Counted from the first letter of the stretch, positions 1 through 7,615 are shown. The stretch is DNA of 14,147 nt from Bacillota bacterium (GCA_023458835.1 JAEWWY010000447.1:1-14147); one strand, 5' to 3'. Notes: generated by a model not told the origin, from the letters alone. Program-made: numbers and translations.

Positions 1-811
1 CATCCGCTTCCTTTTCCCGCCGCAGCCTTTCCATGTACTGCCGGGGATGGGCCAAAAAATCCTTCATCAACTGCACATGGTTTAACTCTTCATACTGTAC
101 GGAGGCCACCGGCGTCTGGTCAAAGCACCAGATGTCCGCGCCGGGATACGCCATCAGGATGGGGGAATGGGTGGCGATGATGAACTGGCTGTCCGCCTCC
201 CGTTCCATGAGGAGGGATGCCAAGGCCAACTGGCGCATGGGCGACAGGGGCGCTTCCGGCTCGTCCAGCAGATAGATGCCCCCGGGCCTGATCCGCTGCC
301 TGAACAATGCCAGGAAGCTTTCCCCATGAGACCTGCCGTCCGGCTCACTGCCATAGCTTGACCGAAGCGCCCACAGGGAAGACGCGTAAGCCATTCTCGC
401 CTGGCTCCTGGCAAAAGCGCCGCGGTGGGCGTTTTCCGCCTCTACCCGGTCAAGCTCCAGGCTCATATCCTCCTGCATGATGGCGATGCGCTTGACAAAG
501 TTAAAAAAATCCTCCGCCCGAAGAAAGAAGCCCTTTCTTATCCTTACGCCAAAGGCAAGCCGGATCGCGTCGCACAGCGGGTCAAGCCCCTGCAGCGTCA
601 CATCCCTTGACGCGTCCTCCCAGCCGATGGCAGGAAGGGCAAGCTTGCGGGCCAAGGCTTCCATCAGCGTTGATTTGCCTGTGCCGTTCTCCCCCACCAG
701 CAATGTCACGGGCGATGTGAACGCCCTTTTCCCCAAGGCCATGACCTGGGGGCAATGGAAGGGGTATGCTCCAAGCTCTCCTTCCACCGACAGGGACCTC
801 AGGGAAATCAT
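1..811 (-). CDS. AAA family ATPase (COG3910-like), 3' end outside window
   Basis: This is a predicted cytosolic ATPase of the ABC/SMC-like P-loop type that usually occurs as a single gene; its cellular role is unknown. The frame is open from an ATG at 811 to the window edge and gives 270 residues. Walker A is GENGTGKST at residues 40-48, a serine-rich signature-like SHGES lies at 161-165, Walker B is YLLDEP at about 180-185, and the switch histidine is in ATHSP (H215). The segment KGFFLRAEDFF at 93-103 also fits this family as I know it. The start is supported by AAGGGGGG placed 6 nt upstream (818-826). Family members are about 250-280 residues long, so little should be missing. It lies downstream of the pepV-like gene but beyond that gene's terminator, so it may be transcribed separately. 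I see no promoter. The ATPase fold is certain; the function is not. Confidence 0.88.
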   Translation of the reverse strand, partial: MISLRSLSVEGELGAYPFHCPQVMALGKRAFTSPVTLLVGENGTGKSTLMEALARKLALPAIGWEDASRDVTLQGLDPLCDAIRLAFGVRIRKGFFLRAEDFFNFVKRIAIMQEDMSLELDRVEAENAHRGAFARSQARMAYASSLWALRSSYGSEPDGRSHGESFLALFRQRIRPGGIYLLDEPEAPLSPMRQLALASLLMEREADSQFIIATHSPILMAYPGADIWCFDQTPVASVQYEELNHVQLMKDFLAHPRQYMERLRREKEAD

Positions 812-870
812 GCGAAGCCCCCCTTTCCGCGGATGCCTTCATGGGGTGATTGAATCAGGAACCCAAAATA

Positions 871-904
871 GCCGGGGGAACCCATGGGCATGGGCTCCCC
901 CGGC
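871..904 (-). terminator. nested hairpin terminator after the dipeptidase gene
   Basis: A perfect 9-bp outer stem (871-879 with 896-904) is followed by one A/C mismatch and then an inner 5-bp stem (881-885 with 890-894) around a 4-nt loop. It starts 2 bp after the dipeptidase stop codon. Read on the minus strand, the sequence after the hairpin is TATTTTGGG, a short and imperfect U tract. It is therefore a strong hairpin with a mediocre tail. Confidence 0.7.
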
Positions 905-906
905 GC

Positions 907-2286
907 TTATTGTTCCCCTGCCAGTTTCACGATCGCGCGGGTAAATATCTTCACATTGGCCATCAGGCCATCTATTGACATGTATTCTCCCGCCTGGTGG
1001 GCCAGCTCCTCATCCTCCGGGAAGAGGGAGCCAAAGGCAACGCCCTCCTTCAGGCAGCGGGCGTACGTGCCGCCGCCGATGGCGATGACCTGCCTGGGCC
1101 GCCCGGTGACCTCGTAGTAGGCGTCCAGCAGCGACTGCACCAAAACGCTGCTTTCCGGCACGTGGTGGGGCCTTTTAAAAGCGGATTCCAGCACGGTGAG
1201 CCCGGCAGGATGAACGGCGGCGGAAATGGCCTTCAGAATCGCCTCGGGGCTGGCCATCACGGGATAGCGGATGTCAATGGTAGCCTCCACAGTTTGTTCA
1301 TCCGCCCGCAGGATGCCTAGGTTCAGCGTCAGCGCGCCGGAAAGCTTGTCGCTGACGGCAATGTTCAAAGACGTGCCGTCGTATTCCAGGCCGATCACCT
1401 GGGCAAGGCGGTTAAGCGGCCCTTGAACGCCCAGGTATTCCAGCGCTTTGAGCAGCCTGCCGATGGCGTTCTTCGCCATCTCCGGCATGGCGGCATGGCC
1501 GGCCACGCCCTGGGCGGCGATCTTCACCAGGCCGTCCGGCAGGCGCTCCGCTGTCACAGGGTACCCCGCTGTTTTTGCAAATTCCTCCGCCTTGCGCACC
1601 GTGTCCGCATCCCCCGCAACATACGCTTCGGCCAGTCCGGGTATCACGTTGGGCCGCTGTCCGGCCTCGATGCGCATAACCTTCAGCCCGTCTTTGGCGG
1701 CGGGGCCCTGAAGCTTCAAATGGTACAGGCCCTTTTCCGTGTTGATCACGGGAAAGCAGGCATCGGGGCTGAAGCCGGTGCTCGGCATATCGGCATGCTC
1801 CTGATAATATTTCATATCCTCCATGCCCGATTCCTCATCGCAGCCAAGGATCAGCCGCACCCGCTTTTGAAGCTTGATGCCCGCCAATTGCACTGCCTTC
1901 ATGGCGTACAGCGCGGCCACCGCCGGGCCCTTGTCATCATTGGTGCCGCGGCCGTAAATACGCCCGTCTATCAGGTCGGCGCCAAAGGGGTCCGTCTTCC
2001 AGCCGTCCCCGGCAGGCACGATGTCCAGGTGCGCCAGGATGCCCAGCACGTCTTCCCCCTGGCCCATCTGCGCGTCCCCGGCATAGCCGTCGATATCCCG
2101 CACCTCAAAGCCCAGCTCCTTGCAGTCCAAAAGCGCCACGTCCAGCATTTGCCGCACAGCCTGCCCAAAGGGAGCGCCCTTTGCGGGCTCGCCCTTGACG
2201 CTGTCTATCCGCACCCACTTTTGCAGCGTTTGAATGAGAGGCTCCCGGAGCGATTCAACGATCTGGTCCAACTTCGTGTAATCCAT
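907..2286 (-). CDS. pepV: M20 family metallodipeptidase, PepV/Sapep-like
   Basis: This is a predicted cytosolic two-metal dipeptidase that hydrolyses dipeptides, including unusual ones, to free amino acids. The 459 residues match the usual PepV length of about 470. Metal and catalytic motifs of the M20 family are all present: H86 and D88 in AHLDIVPAGDGW, D117/D118 in GRGTNDDKGP, the glutamate pair E151/E152 in CDEESG, D175 in SPDACFPV, and H430 in LAHQAGEY near the C-terminus. The lid domain lies between the two catalytic halves, as in the family. The ATG start has AAGGAG 7 nt upstream. Only 2 bp separate it from the upstream PatB-like gene, so it is the last gene of the operon. The family call is firm. 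The exact substrate is not visible in the sequence. Confidence 0.93.
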   Translation of the reverse strand: MDYTKLDQIVESLREPLIQTLQKWVRIDSVKGEPAKGAPFGQAVRQMLDVALLDCKELGFEVRDIDGYAGDAQMGQGEDVLGILAHLDIVPAGDGWKTDPFGADLIDGRIYGRGTNDDKGPAVAALYAMKAVQLAGIKLQKRVRLILGCDEESGMEDMKYYQEHADMPSTGFSPDACFPVINTEKGLYHLKLQGPAAKDGLKVMRIEAGQRPNVIPGLAEAYVAGDADTVRKAEEFAKTAGYPVTAERLPDGLVKIAAQGVAGHAAMPEMAKNAIGRLLKALEYLGVQGPLNRLAQVIGLEYDGTSLNIAVSDKLSGALTLNLGILRADEQTVEATIDIRYPVMASPEAILKAISAAVHPAGLTVLESAFKRPHHVPESSVLVQSLLDAYYEVTGRPRQVIAIGGGTYARCLKEGVAFGSLFPEDEELAHQAGEYMSIDGLMANVKIFTRAIVKLAGEQ

Positions 2287-2288
2287 GC

Positions 2289-3476
2289 TTATTCTCCTTC
2301 CAGCGCCCGCTTCAAACGGGCCACCGCTTCCGTAATATTCCTGTGGGGGCAGCCAAAGTTCAGGCGCATAAAGCCCTCTCCGGCCTGCTTGCCAAAAAAC
2401 GCGCCGTCCGTCAGCATCAGCCCGGTACGCCCGGTACGCTTCATGATCTCCTTATTGGCAAGGCCGTATTCCCGCAGGTCCAGCCAGGCCAGATACGTGC
2501 CCTCCACCGGAGACATCCTCACCTTGGGAAGGTGCCTGGCAAGCAAATCGGAAAGAAGATCCCTGCCGGCGGCCAGATAGGCGATCAGGCCGCCCAGCCA
2601 CTTGTCCCCGGTTTCATAGGCAGCGCGGGTGGCCTCCAATGCGAAGATGTTGCCGCTTCTGACGCCGCAGGCGAGCAGCGTCCTTTCGATTTCCTCCCGC
2701 ATTTGGCCATGCCTGGTAAACAGCACCGCCTGCTGCAAGCCCGCCAGGTTGAACGTCTTGCTGGCCGCCGCCAGCGTCACCACCCTGGCATGGGGGTTAT
2801 CCCCGCTAAGGGCCAGGGCGGACACAAAGGCATGGGGCGCAAACGCAAAGTCCGCGTGTATCTCATCGCATACAAGGGGCGTATGGTACTTGTGCAGGAT
2901 AGCAAACAGCTCCTGCAGCTCCTCCTCGGTCCACACCCTGGAAACCGGGTTGTGGGGGCTGCACAGGAGCATCATTTTCGCCCCCGCCTTCAACTGTTCC
3001 TCCAGTTGCGCCAAATGCATGTGCCAATGGCCGTTCTCATCCTGAACCAAAGGGTTTTCCACCACAGTGCGGCCGTTTGCCTCAATGGATGAAAAGAAGG
3101 GCCCATATACCGGCGGCTGAATGATCACGCCGTCCCCCGGCTGTGTGAAGGCTTGGATGCAGGCCTTGAGGCCCGTTACCACGCAGGGGAGCATCAGCAA
3201 TTGGTCCTGATTCAGCGATACCAGGTGGCGGCGGCGCCAGAAATCAATCACCGCCTGATGATCGTCCTCCTCCACGCCCGTGTAGCCATAGGTGTTATGG
3301 GCGGCCCGGTTAAGTATCGCCTGCTGAACGGCCGGAGGGCTTTCAAAATCCATATCCGCCACCCACATGGGCAAAAGGTCCGCCGCCGCGCCCGCCTCCG
3401 GGAGGATGTCCCATTTTTCGCTCCGGGTGCCGGTCCTGTCGATGCCCCGGTCAAAATAATCAAACGAGAATTCCAA
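2289..3476 (-). CDS. patB: PatB/MalY-type PLP-dependent C-S lyase / aminotransferase, TTG start
   Basis: This is a fold-type I PLP enzyme of the PatB/MalY group, which performs cystathionine beta-lyase or cysteine desulfhydrase chemistry and sometimes aminotransfer. The PLP-binding lysine is K240 in AAASKTFNLAGLQ, the pyridine-nitrogen aspartate is D204 in VCDEIHADF, and N176 sits in CSPHNPVSR. The motif WVADMDFESPP near residue 38 is typical of MalY/PatB. The frame is open further upstream, to 3521, but AAAGGAGG ends 7 nt before a TTG at 3476. That gives 395 residues, close to B. subtilis PatB, whereas any upstream start would place this ribosome binding site inside the coding region. It follows the methyltransferase gene by 20 bp and precedes pepV by 2 bp. 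The family is secure, but beta-lyase versus transaminase activity cannot be settled from the sequence. Confidence 0.92.
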   Translation of the reverse strand: MEFSFDYFDRGIDRTGTRSEKWDILPEAGAAADLLPMWVADMDFESPPAVQQAILNRAAHNTYGYTGVEEDDHQAVIDFWRRRHLVSLNQDQLLMLPCVVTGLKACIQAFTQPGDGVIIQPPVYGPFFSSIEANGRTVVENPLVQDENGHWHMHLAQLEEQLKAGAKMMLLCSPHNPVSRVWTEEELQELFAILHKYHTPLVCDEIHADFAFAPHAFVSALALSGDNPHARVVTLAAASKTFNLAGLQQAVLFTRHGQMREEIERTLLACGVRSGNIFALEATRAAYETGDKWLGGLIAYLAAGRDLLSDLLARHLPKVRMSPVEGTYLAWLDLREYGLANKEIMKRTGRTGLMLTDGAFFGKQAGEGFMRLNFGCPHRNITEAVARLKRALEGE

Positions 3477-3483
3477 TGAAAGG

Positions 3484-3491
3484 CCTCCTTT
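3484..3491 (-). promoter_or_regulatory. ribosome binding site that fixes the PatB TTG start
   Basis: AAAGGAGG on the minus strand is a near-perfect Shine-Dalgarno sequence. It lies 7 nt before TTG at 3476 and just after the stop of the upstream methyltransferase gene (3497-3499). Confidence 0.85.
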
Positions 3492-3496
3492 GTACA

Positions 3497-4087
3497 TTAA
3501 ATATCCGCCTTGATCACCCAAAAGCCGCCGCCCCGCTCCACCACCTGTGCTTTCACAAAGATGGTGTTCAAATAAGCAAGCGCGGAGGGCGCGCCTTGCT
3601 GCTTGCGGATGACCAGATAGAGAGAACCGCCGGGAAGAAGATGACCGGCGCTTTTTGCAAACAGGTCATAGATCACCTGCTTGCCGGCCCGGATGGGGGG
3701 ATTGGTCAGGATGTGGGAAAACCTTGCCCCCTCAAGCGCCGCGAAGCCGTCGCTTTCCAGCACCTTCACCGAAACAGCATTGCGCCGCGCGTTCTTCCCG
3801 CTCAGCTCCACCGCCCGGCTGTTGATGTCCACCATCGTTACCCGGGCGGCAGGGTACGCCTTGGCAACGGAGATGCCCACCGCGCCCCAGCCGCAGCCCA
3901 GGTCCAGCACATCCCCCGAAAGAGGCGGCAGCGCGCAAAGCAAAAGCGCCGTGCCCTGATCGATCCCATCCCGGGAAAAGACGCCCGCGTCCGTTTCAAA
4001 GGTCAAGGTGTGGCCCTGATAGACCGTTTGGCATTCCCCCGGCCGGTGGGCGCTTTCGGGCGTCTTGGAAAAATAGTGGTCAGGCAT
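3497..4087 (-). CDS. class I SAM-dependent methyltransferase, RsmC/YbxB-like (MTS domain)
   Basis: This is a predicted small methyltransferase (196 residues) of the single-domain RsmC-like type, whose better-known relatives make m2G in 16S rRNA. It opens with MPDHYFSKTPES, the usual start of this family (a short H-Y-F-S/Y-S segment before the core). SAM-binding motif I is VLDLGCGWGAVGI at about 60-72, the ribose-binding acidic residue is D87 in VTMVDIN, and the catalytic-type motif NPPI is at 129-132. The ATG at 4087 was chosen because GGAGG lies 9 nt upstream and because longer starts add a non-homologous arginine-rich tail. It overlaps the end of the pseudouridine synthase gene by 8 bp, which suggests translational coupling. 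An rRNA target is inferred from the family and from the neighbouring RNA-modification gene. Related domains also methylate other substrates. Confidence 0.87.
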   Translation of the reverse strand: MPDHYFSKTPESAHRPGECQTVYQGHTLTFETDAGVFSRDGIDQGTALLLCALPPLSGDVLDLGCGWGAVGISVAKAYPAARVTMVDINSRAVELSGKNARRNAVSVKVLESDGFAALEGARFSHILTNPPIRAGKQVIYDLFAKSAGHLLPGGSLYLVIRKQQGAPSALAYLNTIFVKAQVVERGGGFWVIKADI

Positions 4088-4820
4088 CGCTTGCTTCCTC
4101 CCCGTACGCGTCGCGGCGAAGGGCGGCAGCCTCAGGGCCGTCAAGCTCCCTGAATCCGCCCTCCGGCAAGCTTTCATCCAAGCGCAGGCTGCCGAAGGAA
4201 ATCCGCTGAAGGTCGGTTACCGTAAGCCCCCGGGCCCCAAACATGCGCTTGACCTGATGGAACTTGCCTTCCTTCAGCGTGACCACGGCCCTGGATTCCT
4301 GCGGGCCTGTTTCCAGTATGTCCAGCTTGGCGGGCCGGGCGGTAAAATCGGAAAGCGCCAATCCGTTTTCAAAAGCCAGCACATCCGCCCGGCTCAGCGG
4401 CCCGTCCACCCGCACCAGATATTCCTTGGCCACATGGTGCCTGGGCGACAAAAGAAAGTGGGCCAGCGGCCCATCGGTGGTGAAGAGCAAAAGGCCCCGG
4501 GCATCCTTGTCCAGCCTGCCTACCGGCATCAGGCCCATGGCCCGGAGCTTAAGCGGCAGCAGGTCCATAACGGTTTTCGCCTTACGGTCGCTGGCTGCGG
4601 TGAGTATGCCGGAGGGCTTGTTGAGCATGCCGTACCGGAGGGTTGCCAGGGATACATTCTGCCCGTCCACCTGCACCGCGTCCTTGTCCGGGTCGGTTTT
4701 CTGCCCCGGATCAAGGCAGGGCCGGCCGTTGACCAGAACGCGGCCGCGGCGGATGAGCTCCTTGACGCCGCTCCTTGAGCCCAGCCCCTGCCGGGACAGA
4801 AGCTTGTCCAGCCGTTCCAT
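4080..4820 (-). CDS. RsuA/RluB-family pseudouridine synthase
   Basis: This enzyme converts uridine to pseudouridine in ribosomal RNA. It has 246 residues: an N-terminal S4 RNA-binding domain (RLDKLLSRQGLGSRSGVKEL, residues 3-22 onward) followed by the catalytic domain. The catalytic aspartate is D104 in PVGRLDKDARGLLL. The family consensus is GRLD-x-x-T/S-x-GL, and here the T/S position is alanine, a mild departure. The C-terminal segment with EGKFHQVKRMF is typical. The ATG at 4820 has GGAGG 12 nt upstream, rather far but the only candidate, and it directly precedes the S4 domain. The stop of the upstream membrane-protein gene is 1 bp away. By size and motifs it resembles RsuA (16S U516) more than RluB, but the target base cannot be proved from sequence alone. 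Confidence 0.92.
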   Translation of the reverse strand: MERLDKLLSRQGLGSRSGVKELIRRGRVLVNGRPCLDPGQKTDPDKDAVQVDGQNVSLATLRYGMLNKPSGILTAASDRKAKTVMDLLPLKLRAMGLMPVGRLDKDARGLLLFTTDGPLAHFLLSPRHHVAKEYLVRVDGPLSRADVLAFENGLALSDFTARPAKLDILETGPQESRAVVTLKEGKFHQVKRMFGARGLTVTDLQRISFGSLRLDESLPEGGFRELDGPEAAALRRDAYGEEASDA

Positions 4821-4821
4821 G

Positions 4822-5718
4822 TTATTGTTTATCCTCCGCCCGCCGGATATAGTACGCCTGCAATACCTTGCGCAGCGGCAGCAGCGGCCAATACACCAGG
4901 AAAAACAACGCCACCAGCCCCCAGAGCATGTAAGGCTCGGCAAGCTGTGAAAGGTCCAGCTTCATAGTCTTCAAATAATCCCGGAACAGGCGGTATCCCA
5001 TATATGCACCCGGCACAAGCACAGGCAGCAGCAGCAGGGTTTGAATGACCGCCACCAGAAACTGGCCGCCCCGGCGCCCCTTTAAGCGCGAGAGCATCTC
5101 TTTCCGCGCCAAGGCATACCTGCCGCCCGATTTTCTGAACAGAAAGCGGACCATGCCGTTGCGCATCATGCCGTACAAAAGCACAAGCAGCAAAAGCCCT
5201 ACGAAACCCGCTACGATATAGGCGCCTTCCATCAGGCCGTAGCCTTCGCCCAATGACCTGCCCAGGCTGATGACCATGCGAAAAACCTTGGCCCCATTCT
5301 CCACGCCATACATCAGGTACGCGCCCGCCCCCAGCCCCACAAGCAAGGGCAGCGCCCAGGGCAGCAGATGCGGCGCCTGCCGAAGCGCTGCCGCAAGCTT
5401 TCTGCCGTACCCCTTCAGATCAATAAGCCGCGCCGATAAAAAAGGGCGGCCGTTCAGGGCGTCGTGCATGGCTTCCCCCATGGAATAGCGCAGCGGCAGG
5501 ATGACAAACAGATACAGCATGGGCGACAACACCCAAAGATAGCGCAGCGGGCTGCCCTTTTCCCATAAAACCAGCGCCAGCAGGGGAGATAAAGCGGCCA
5601 GCCGGATCAGGATCAACACCAGCATGCCCGCCATCCAATTCATATAGCTGCCCTTCAAACGCCTGCACGTCTTCTTCCATGCAAGCGATACGGTATTCGC
5701 GGCCGATACATCACGCAC
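4822..5718 (-). CDS. hypothetical six-TM membrane protein, GTG start
   Basis: I do not recognise the family. The 298 residues hold about six hydrophobic segments, near residues 28-52, 57-77, 118-138, 165-185, 219-241 and 262-282. Basic loops follow several of them (for example KSGGRYALARKEMLSRLKGRR at about 196-216), consistent with a cytoplasmic-membrane protein that has positive cytosolic loops. The layout recalls multi-TM proteins of the DUF975 sort, but I cannot confirm that. The frame is open far upstream, but the best start is GTG at 5718 with AAAGGGGG 8 nt upstream (5727-5734). The ATG at 5766 has no usable ribosome binding site. It is the first gene of the five-gene minus-strand run, with a consensus promoter about 115 nt upstream, and it ends 1 bp before the pseudouridine synthase. 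Confidence 0.8.
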   Translation of the reverse strand: MRDVSAANTVSLAWKKTCRRLKGSYMNWMAGMLVLILIRLAALSPLLALVLWEKGSPLRYLWVLSPMLYLFVILPLRYSMGEAMHDALNGRPFLSARLIDLKGYGRKLAAALRQAPHLLPWALPLLVGLGAGAYLMYGVENGAKVFRMVISLGRSLGEGYGLMEGAYIVAGFVGLLLLVLLYGMMRNGMVRFLFRKSGGRYALARKEMLSRLKGRRGGQFLVAVIQTLLLLPVLVPGAYMGYRLFRDYLKTMKLDLSQLAEPYMLWGLVALFFLVYWPLLPLRKVLQAYYIRRAEDKQ

Positions 5719-5726
5719 TGCCTGTT

Positions 5727-5734
5727 CCCCCTTT
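5727..5734 (-). promoter_or_regulatory. ribosome binding site that fixes the GTG start of the membrane protein
   Basis: AAAGGGGG on the minus strand ends 8 nt before GTG at 5718. No comparable site precedes the in-frame ATG at 5766. Confidence 0.7.
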
Positions 5735-5812
5735 GAAAAATAAACATAGGCCTGTTTACATATCATATCCTGTTTGCCGGCGCACCGGTTCCGTACACGG
5801 CCCGCCGGCCCG

Positions 5813-5830
5813 CAACCCGCGCGCGGGTTG
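5813..5830. promoter_or_regulatory. 18-bp perfect palindrome just downstream of the minus-strand promoter
   Basis: CAACCCGCGCGCGGGTTG is self-complementary over all 18 bases. It would occupy roughly +2 to +19 of the transcript that starts from the TATAAT at 5839-5844. It could be an operator for a dimeric repressor, or the folded 5' end of the mRNA (6-7 bp stem). The sequence alone does not decide between these. Confidence 0.5.
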
Positions 5831-5838
5831 TTAAACCC

Positions 5839-5867
5839 ATTATACCGTACACGCCCAAGCCATGCAA
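5839..5867 (-). promoter_or_regulatory. sigma-A-type promoter for the five-gene minus-strand operon
   Basis: On the minus strand, TTGCAT (5862-5867), a 17-nt spacer and a perfect TATAAT (5839-5844) are in order. The expected transcript start near 5832 leaves a leader of about 114 nt before GTG at 5718. The -35 box directly abuts the -35 box of the divergent plus-strand promoter. Confidence 0.75.
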
Positions 5868-5897
5868 TTGCAATTATTTGACGGGCCATGGTACAAT
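5868..5897 (+). promoter_or_regulatory. promoter for the radical SAM gene
   Basis: TTGCAA (5868-5873), an 18-nt spacer and TACAAT (5892-5897) are preceded by an extended -10 TG at 5889-5890. The expected start near 5904 gives a leader of about 35 nt. The -10 context CCATGGTACAAT is nearly identical to CCATGGTATAAT of the rubredoxin promoter. Confidence 0.7.
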
Positions 5898-5938
5898 TCA
5901 GGGCGTGAAAGTGGATGAAAACCGGATGGGGGATATGC

Positions 5939-7615
5939 ATGCGCCTCACATTGATCGGCATCGCCAGCAAATATATCCATCAAAGCCTGGCCCCCTGGTG
6001 CCTGAAGGCGGGCTTGCGCCAATACGGCGTTAAAGCGCCGTGCCGGGTGCTGGAATTGAACATCAACCAGCCTTTCGCGCAGGCGCTGGAATCTTTGATG
6101 GCCACAAAACCACAGCTTGCAGGCTTTTCCTGCTATATATGGAACATACGCATGGTGCGCTCCCTTATCGCCTGCCTGAAGATTTTGGCCCCCAAAACCA
6201 TCATCGTCCTGGGCGGGCCGGAAGCGGGAAGCCGCCCGGAAAGCATTTTGCAGGAAATTCCCCAGGCGGATTATGTAATCTCCGGGCCGGGAGAATATGC
6301 CTTTGCGGAGCTGTGCAGGCGCCTTGATGTGAACGAAGACATATATGATATCCCGGGCCTTGCCTTCCGGCTGCCGGAAGGTTTGAAAATCAACCCGCCT
6401 GCCCCTTTGCCGCTGCCGCCGCCGTCTCCTTATACAAAGGAATGCATCCGCCGTCTTAACGGCCGCATCGCCTATGTGGAGACCTCCCGAGGCTGTCCCT
6501 TCCACTGCTCCTTTTGCCTGTCGGGGCGGGAAGAGGGCGTATCTTTCCTCTCCCTCACCCAGGCCAAGAGGAATCTGCTGAAAGCCGCGGCCTCCGGCGC
6601 CAAAACGGTAAAGCTGGTGGATCGCACCTTCAATTGCCATAGGGAGCGGGCGATGGCGTTGTTCCGCTTTTTGATCAAAAAGCATCAGGAAGGCGTCTTT
6701 ACGGATGTATGCTTCCATTTTGAAGTGGCGGCGGACCTTTTTGACGAAAGGATGCTGGCGCTTTTGCACAAGGCGCCGCCGGGGCTTTTCCAAATGGAAG
6801 CGGGATTGCAGAGCTTTCATTCGAAAACCCTGGAGGCCTGCCAAAGAAAAACTGATTTGAAAAAACTGGCCTGGAATATGGGCATGCTTTTTCTGGGCCG
6901 GAACATCCATTTGCATGCAGACCTCATCGCAGGGTTACCCTTTGAAGATTTTCAGACCTTTGGAAAATCCTTTAACCGCGCTTTCCGTCTGAAGGCAAAT
7001 ATGCTGCAGTTGGGTTTTTTGAAGCTTCTTCCCGGCAGCCGGCTTTGGGAGCAGCGGGAGGAATACGGAATCCTGCATAATCCCGAGCCGCCTTATGAAA
7101 TACTGGAAAACAAGTGGCTTTCTTATCATGACACCTGCCGTCTGAAGCGGTGCGAGCAGGCGGTGGAGCGGCTTTATAACAGCGGCAGGTTCCGCTTCAC
7201 TTTGGACCTGGCGGAAAATGTCAGCGGCCTCAAGCCCTTTGAGCTGTTCTGCCGCCTTGGCGACCTGCTTGCGGACCAGCCGGGAATCCTTTCACAGGAG
7301 CGGCTGGCGGAGCTGGCCTTCTCCTTCTTTGCCGGCCTGCCCAATATGCGCCGGGATACCCTGCGGGATACGATGGCCCGGGACTTTTTGACCAGTGACA
7401 ATACCGGCCGTCTGCCCGGCTGCCTGGAAGTGCCCGATCCGCGGCTGAAAAAGGCCCTGGCCGCGCTGCGCCGGGAATACCCTCCGGGAGCGAAGCTGGG
7501 GGCCTGCATCCTGTATTGCCATGGTGAAAACCTGCTATGGGCAGACTACTCCCGGCGAAATCCCGTGACGGGAGAATATGCCAGCCTTTTTATGCCCCTT
7601 GACCGTTTCCTTTAG
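5939..7615 (+). CDS. B12-binding domain radical SAM protein, DUF4080-like
   Basis: This is a predicted cobalamin-binding radical SAM enzyme (558 residues) of unknown substrate, related in layout to BchE-type proteins. The N-terminal 130 or so residues form the B12-binding-like domain: it opens with MRLTLIGIASKYIHQSLAP and includes VLGGPEAG near 90-97. The 4Fe-4S motif is CPFHCSFC (C186, C190, C193) after VETSRG. The remainder is the radical SAM barrel and a C-terminal DUF4080-like region ending in a DYSRRNPVTGEY segment. I see no classic DxHxxG cobalamin motif, as is common in this branch. The ATG at 5939 was preferred to that at 5915 because GGGGG lies 6 nt upstream and because the family begins with a short strand followed by KYIH. 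It is a single gene with its own promoter and converges on the VanZ-like gene. The family is secure; the reaction is unknown. Confidence 0.88.
   Translation: MRLTLIGIASKYIHQSLAPWCLKAGLRQYGVKAPCRVLELNINQPFAQALESLMATKPQLAGFSCYIWNIRMVRSLIACLKILAPKTIIVLGGPEAGSRPESILQEIPQADYVISGPGEYAFAELCRRLDVNEDIYDIPGLAFRLPEGLKINPPAPLPLPPPSPYTKECIRRLNGRIAYVETSRGCPFHCSFCLSGREEGVSFLSLTQAKRNLLKAAASGAKTVKLVDRTFNCHRERAMALFRFLIKKHQEGVFTDVCFHFEVAADLFDERMLALLHKAPPGLFQMEAGLQSFHSKTLEACQRKTDLKKLAWNMGMLFLGRNIHLHADLIAGLPFEDFQTFGKSFNRAFRLKANMLQLGFLKLLPGSRLWEQREEYGILHNPEPPYEILENKWLSYHDTCRLKRCEQAVERLYNSGRFRFTLDLAENVSGLKPFELFCRLGDLLADQPGILSQERLAELAFSFFAGLPNMRRDTLRDTMARDFLTSDNTGRLPGCLEVPDPRLKKALAALRREYPPGAKLGACILYCHGENLLWADYSRRNPVTGEYASLFMPLDRFL

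Noticed and set aside
477..944. 155-codon plus-strand frame opposite the ATPase gene
   Set aside because: It is antisense to the Walker A region, has no ribosome binding site, and runs through the terminator hairpin at 871-904.
1423..2580. 385-codon plus-strand frame opposite pepV and patB
   Set aside because: It is the antisense shadow of two well-supported genes in GC-rich DNA. The translation is rich in R, H, G and P, shows no domain and has no ribosome binding site.
5840..6916. 358-codon minus-strand frame opposite the radical SAM gene
   Set aside because: It is antisense to a gene with clear catalytic motifs, crosses the divergent promoter region, and its product resembles no family.
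7561..7573. TCCCGT-G-ACGGGA palindrome as a terminator for the VanZ-like gene
   Set aside because: It lies inside the radical SAM coding region, has a 6-bp stem with almost no loop, and is followed on the minus strand by only three T residues.
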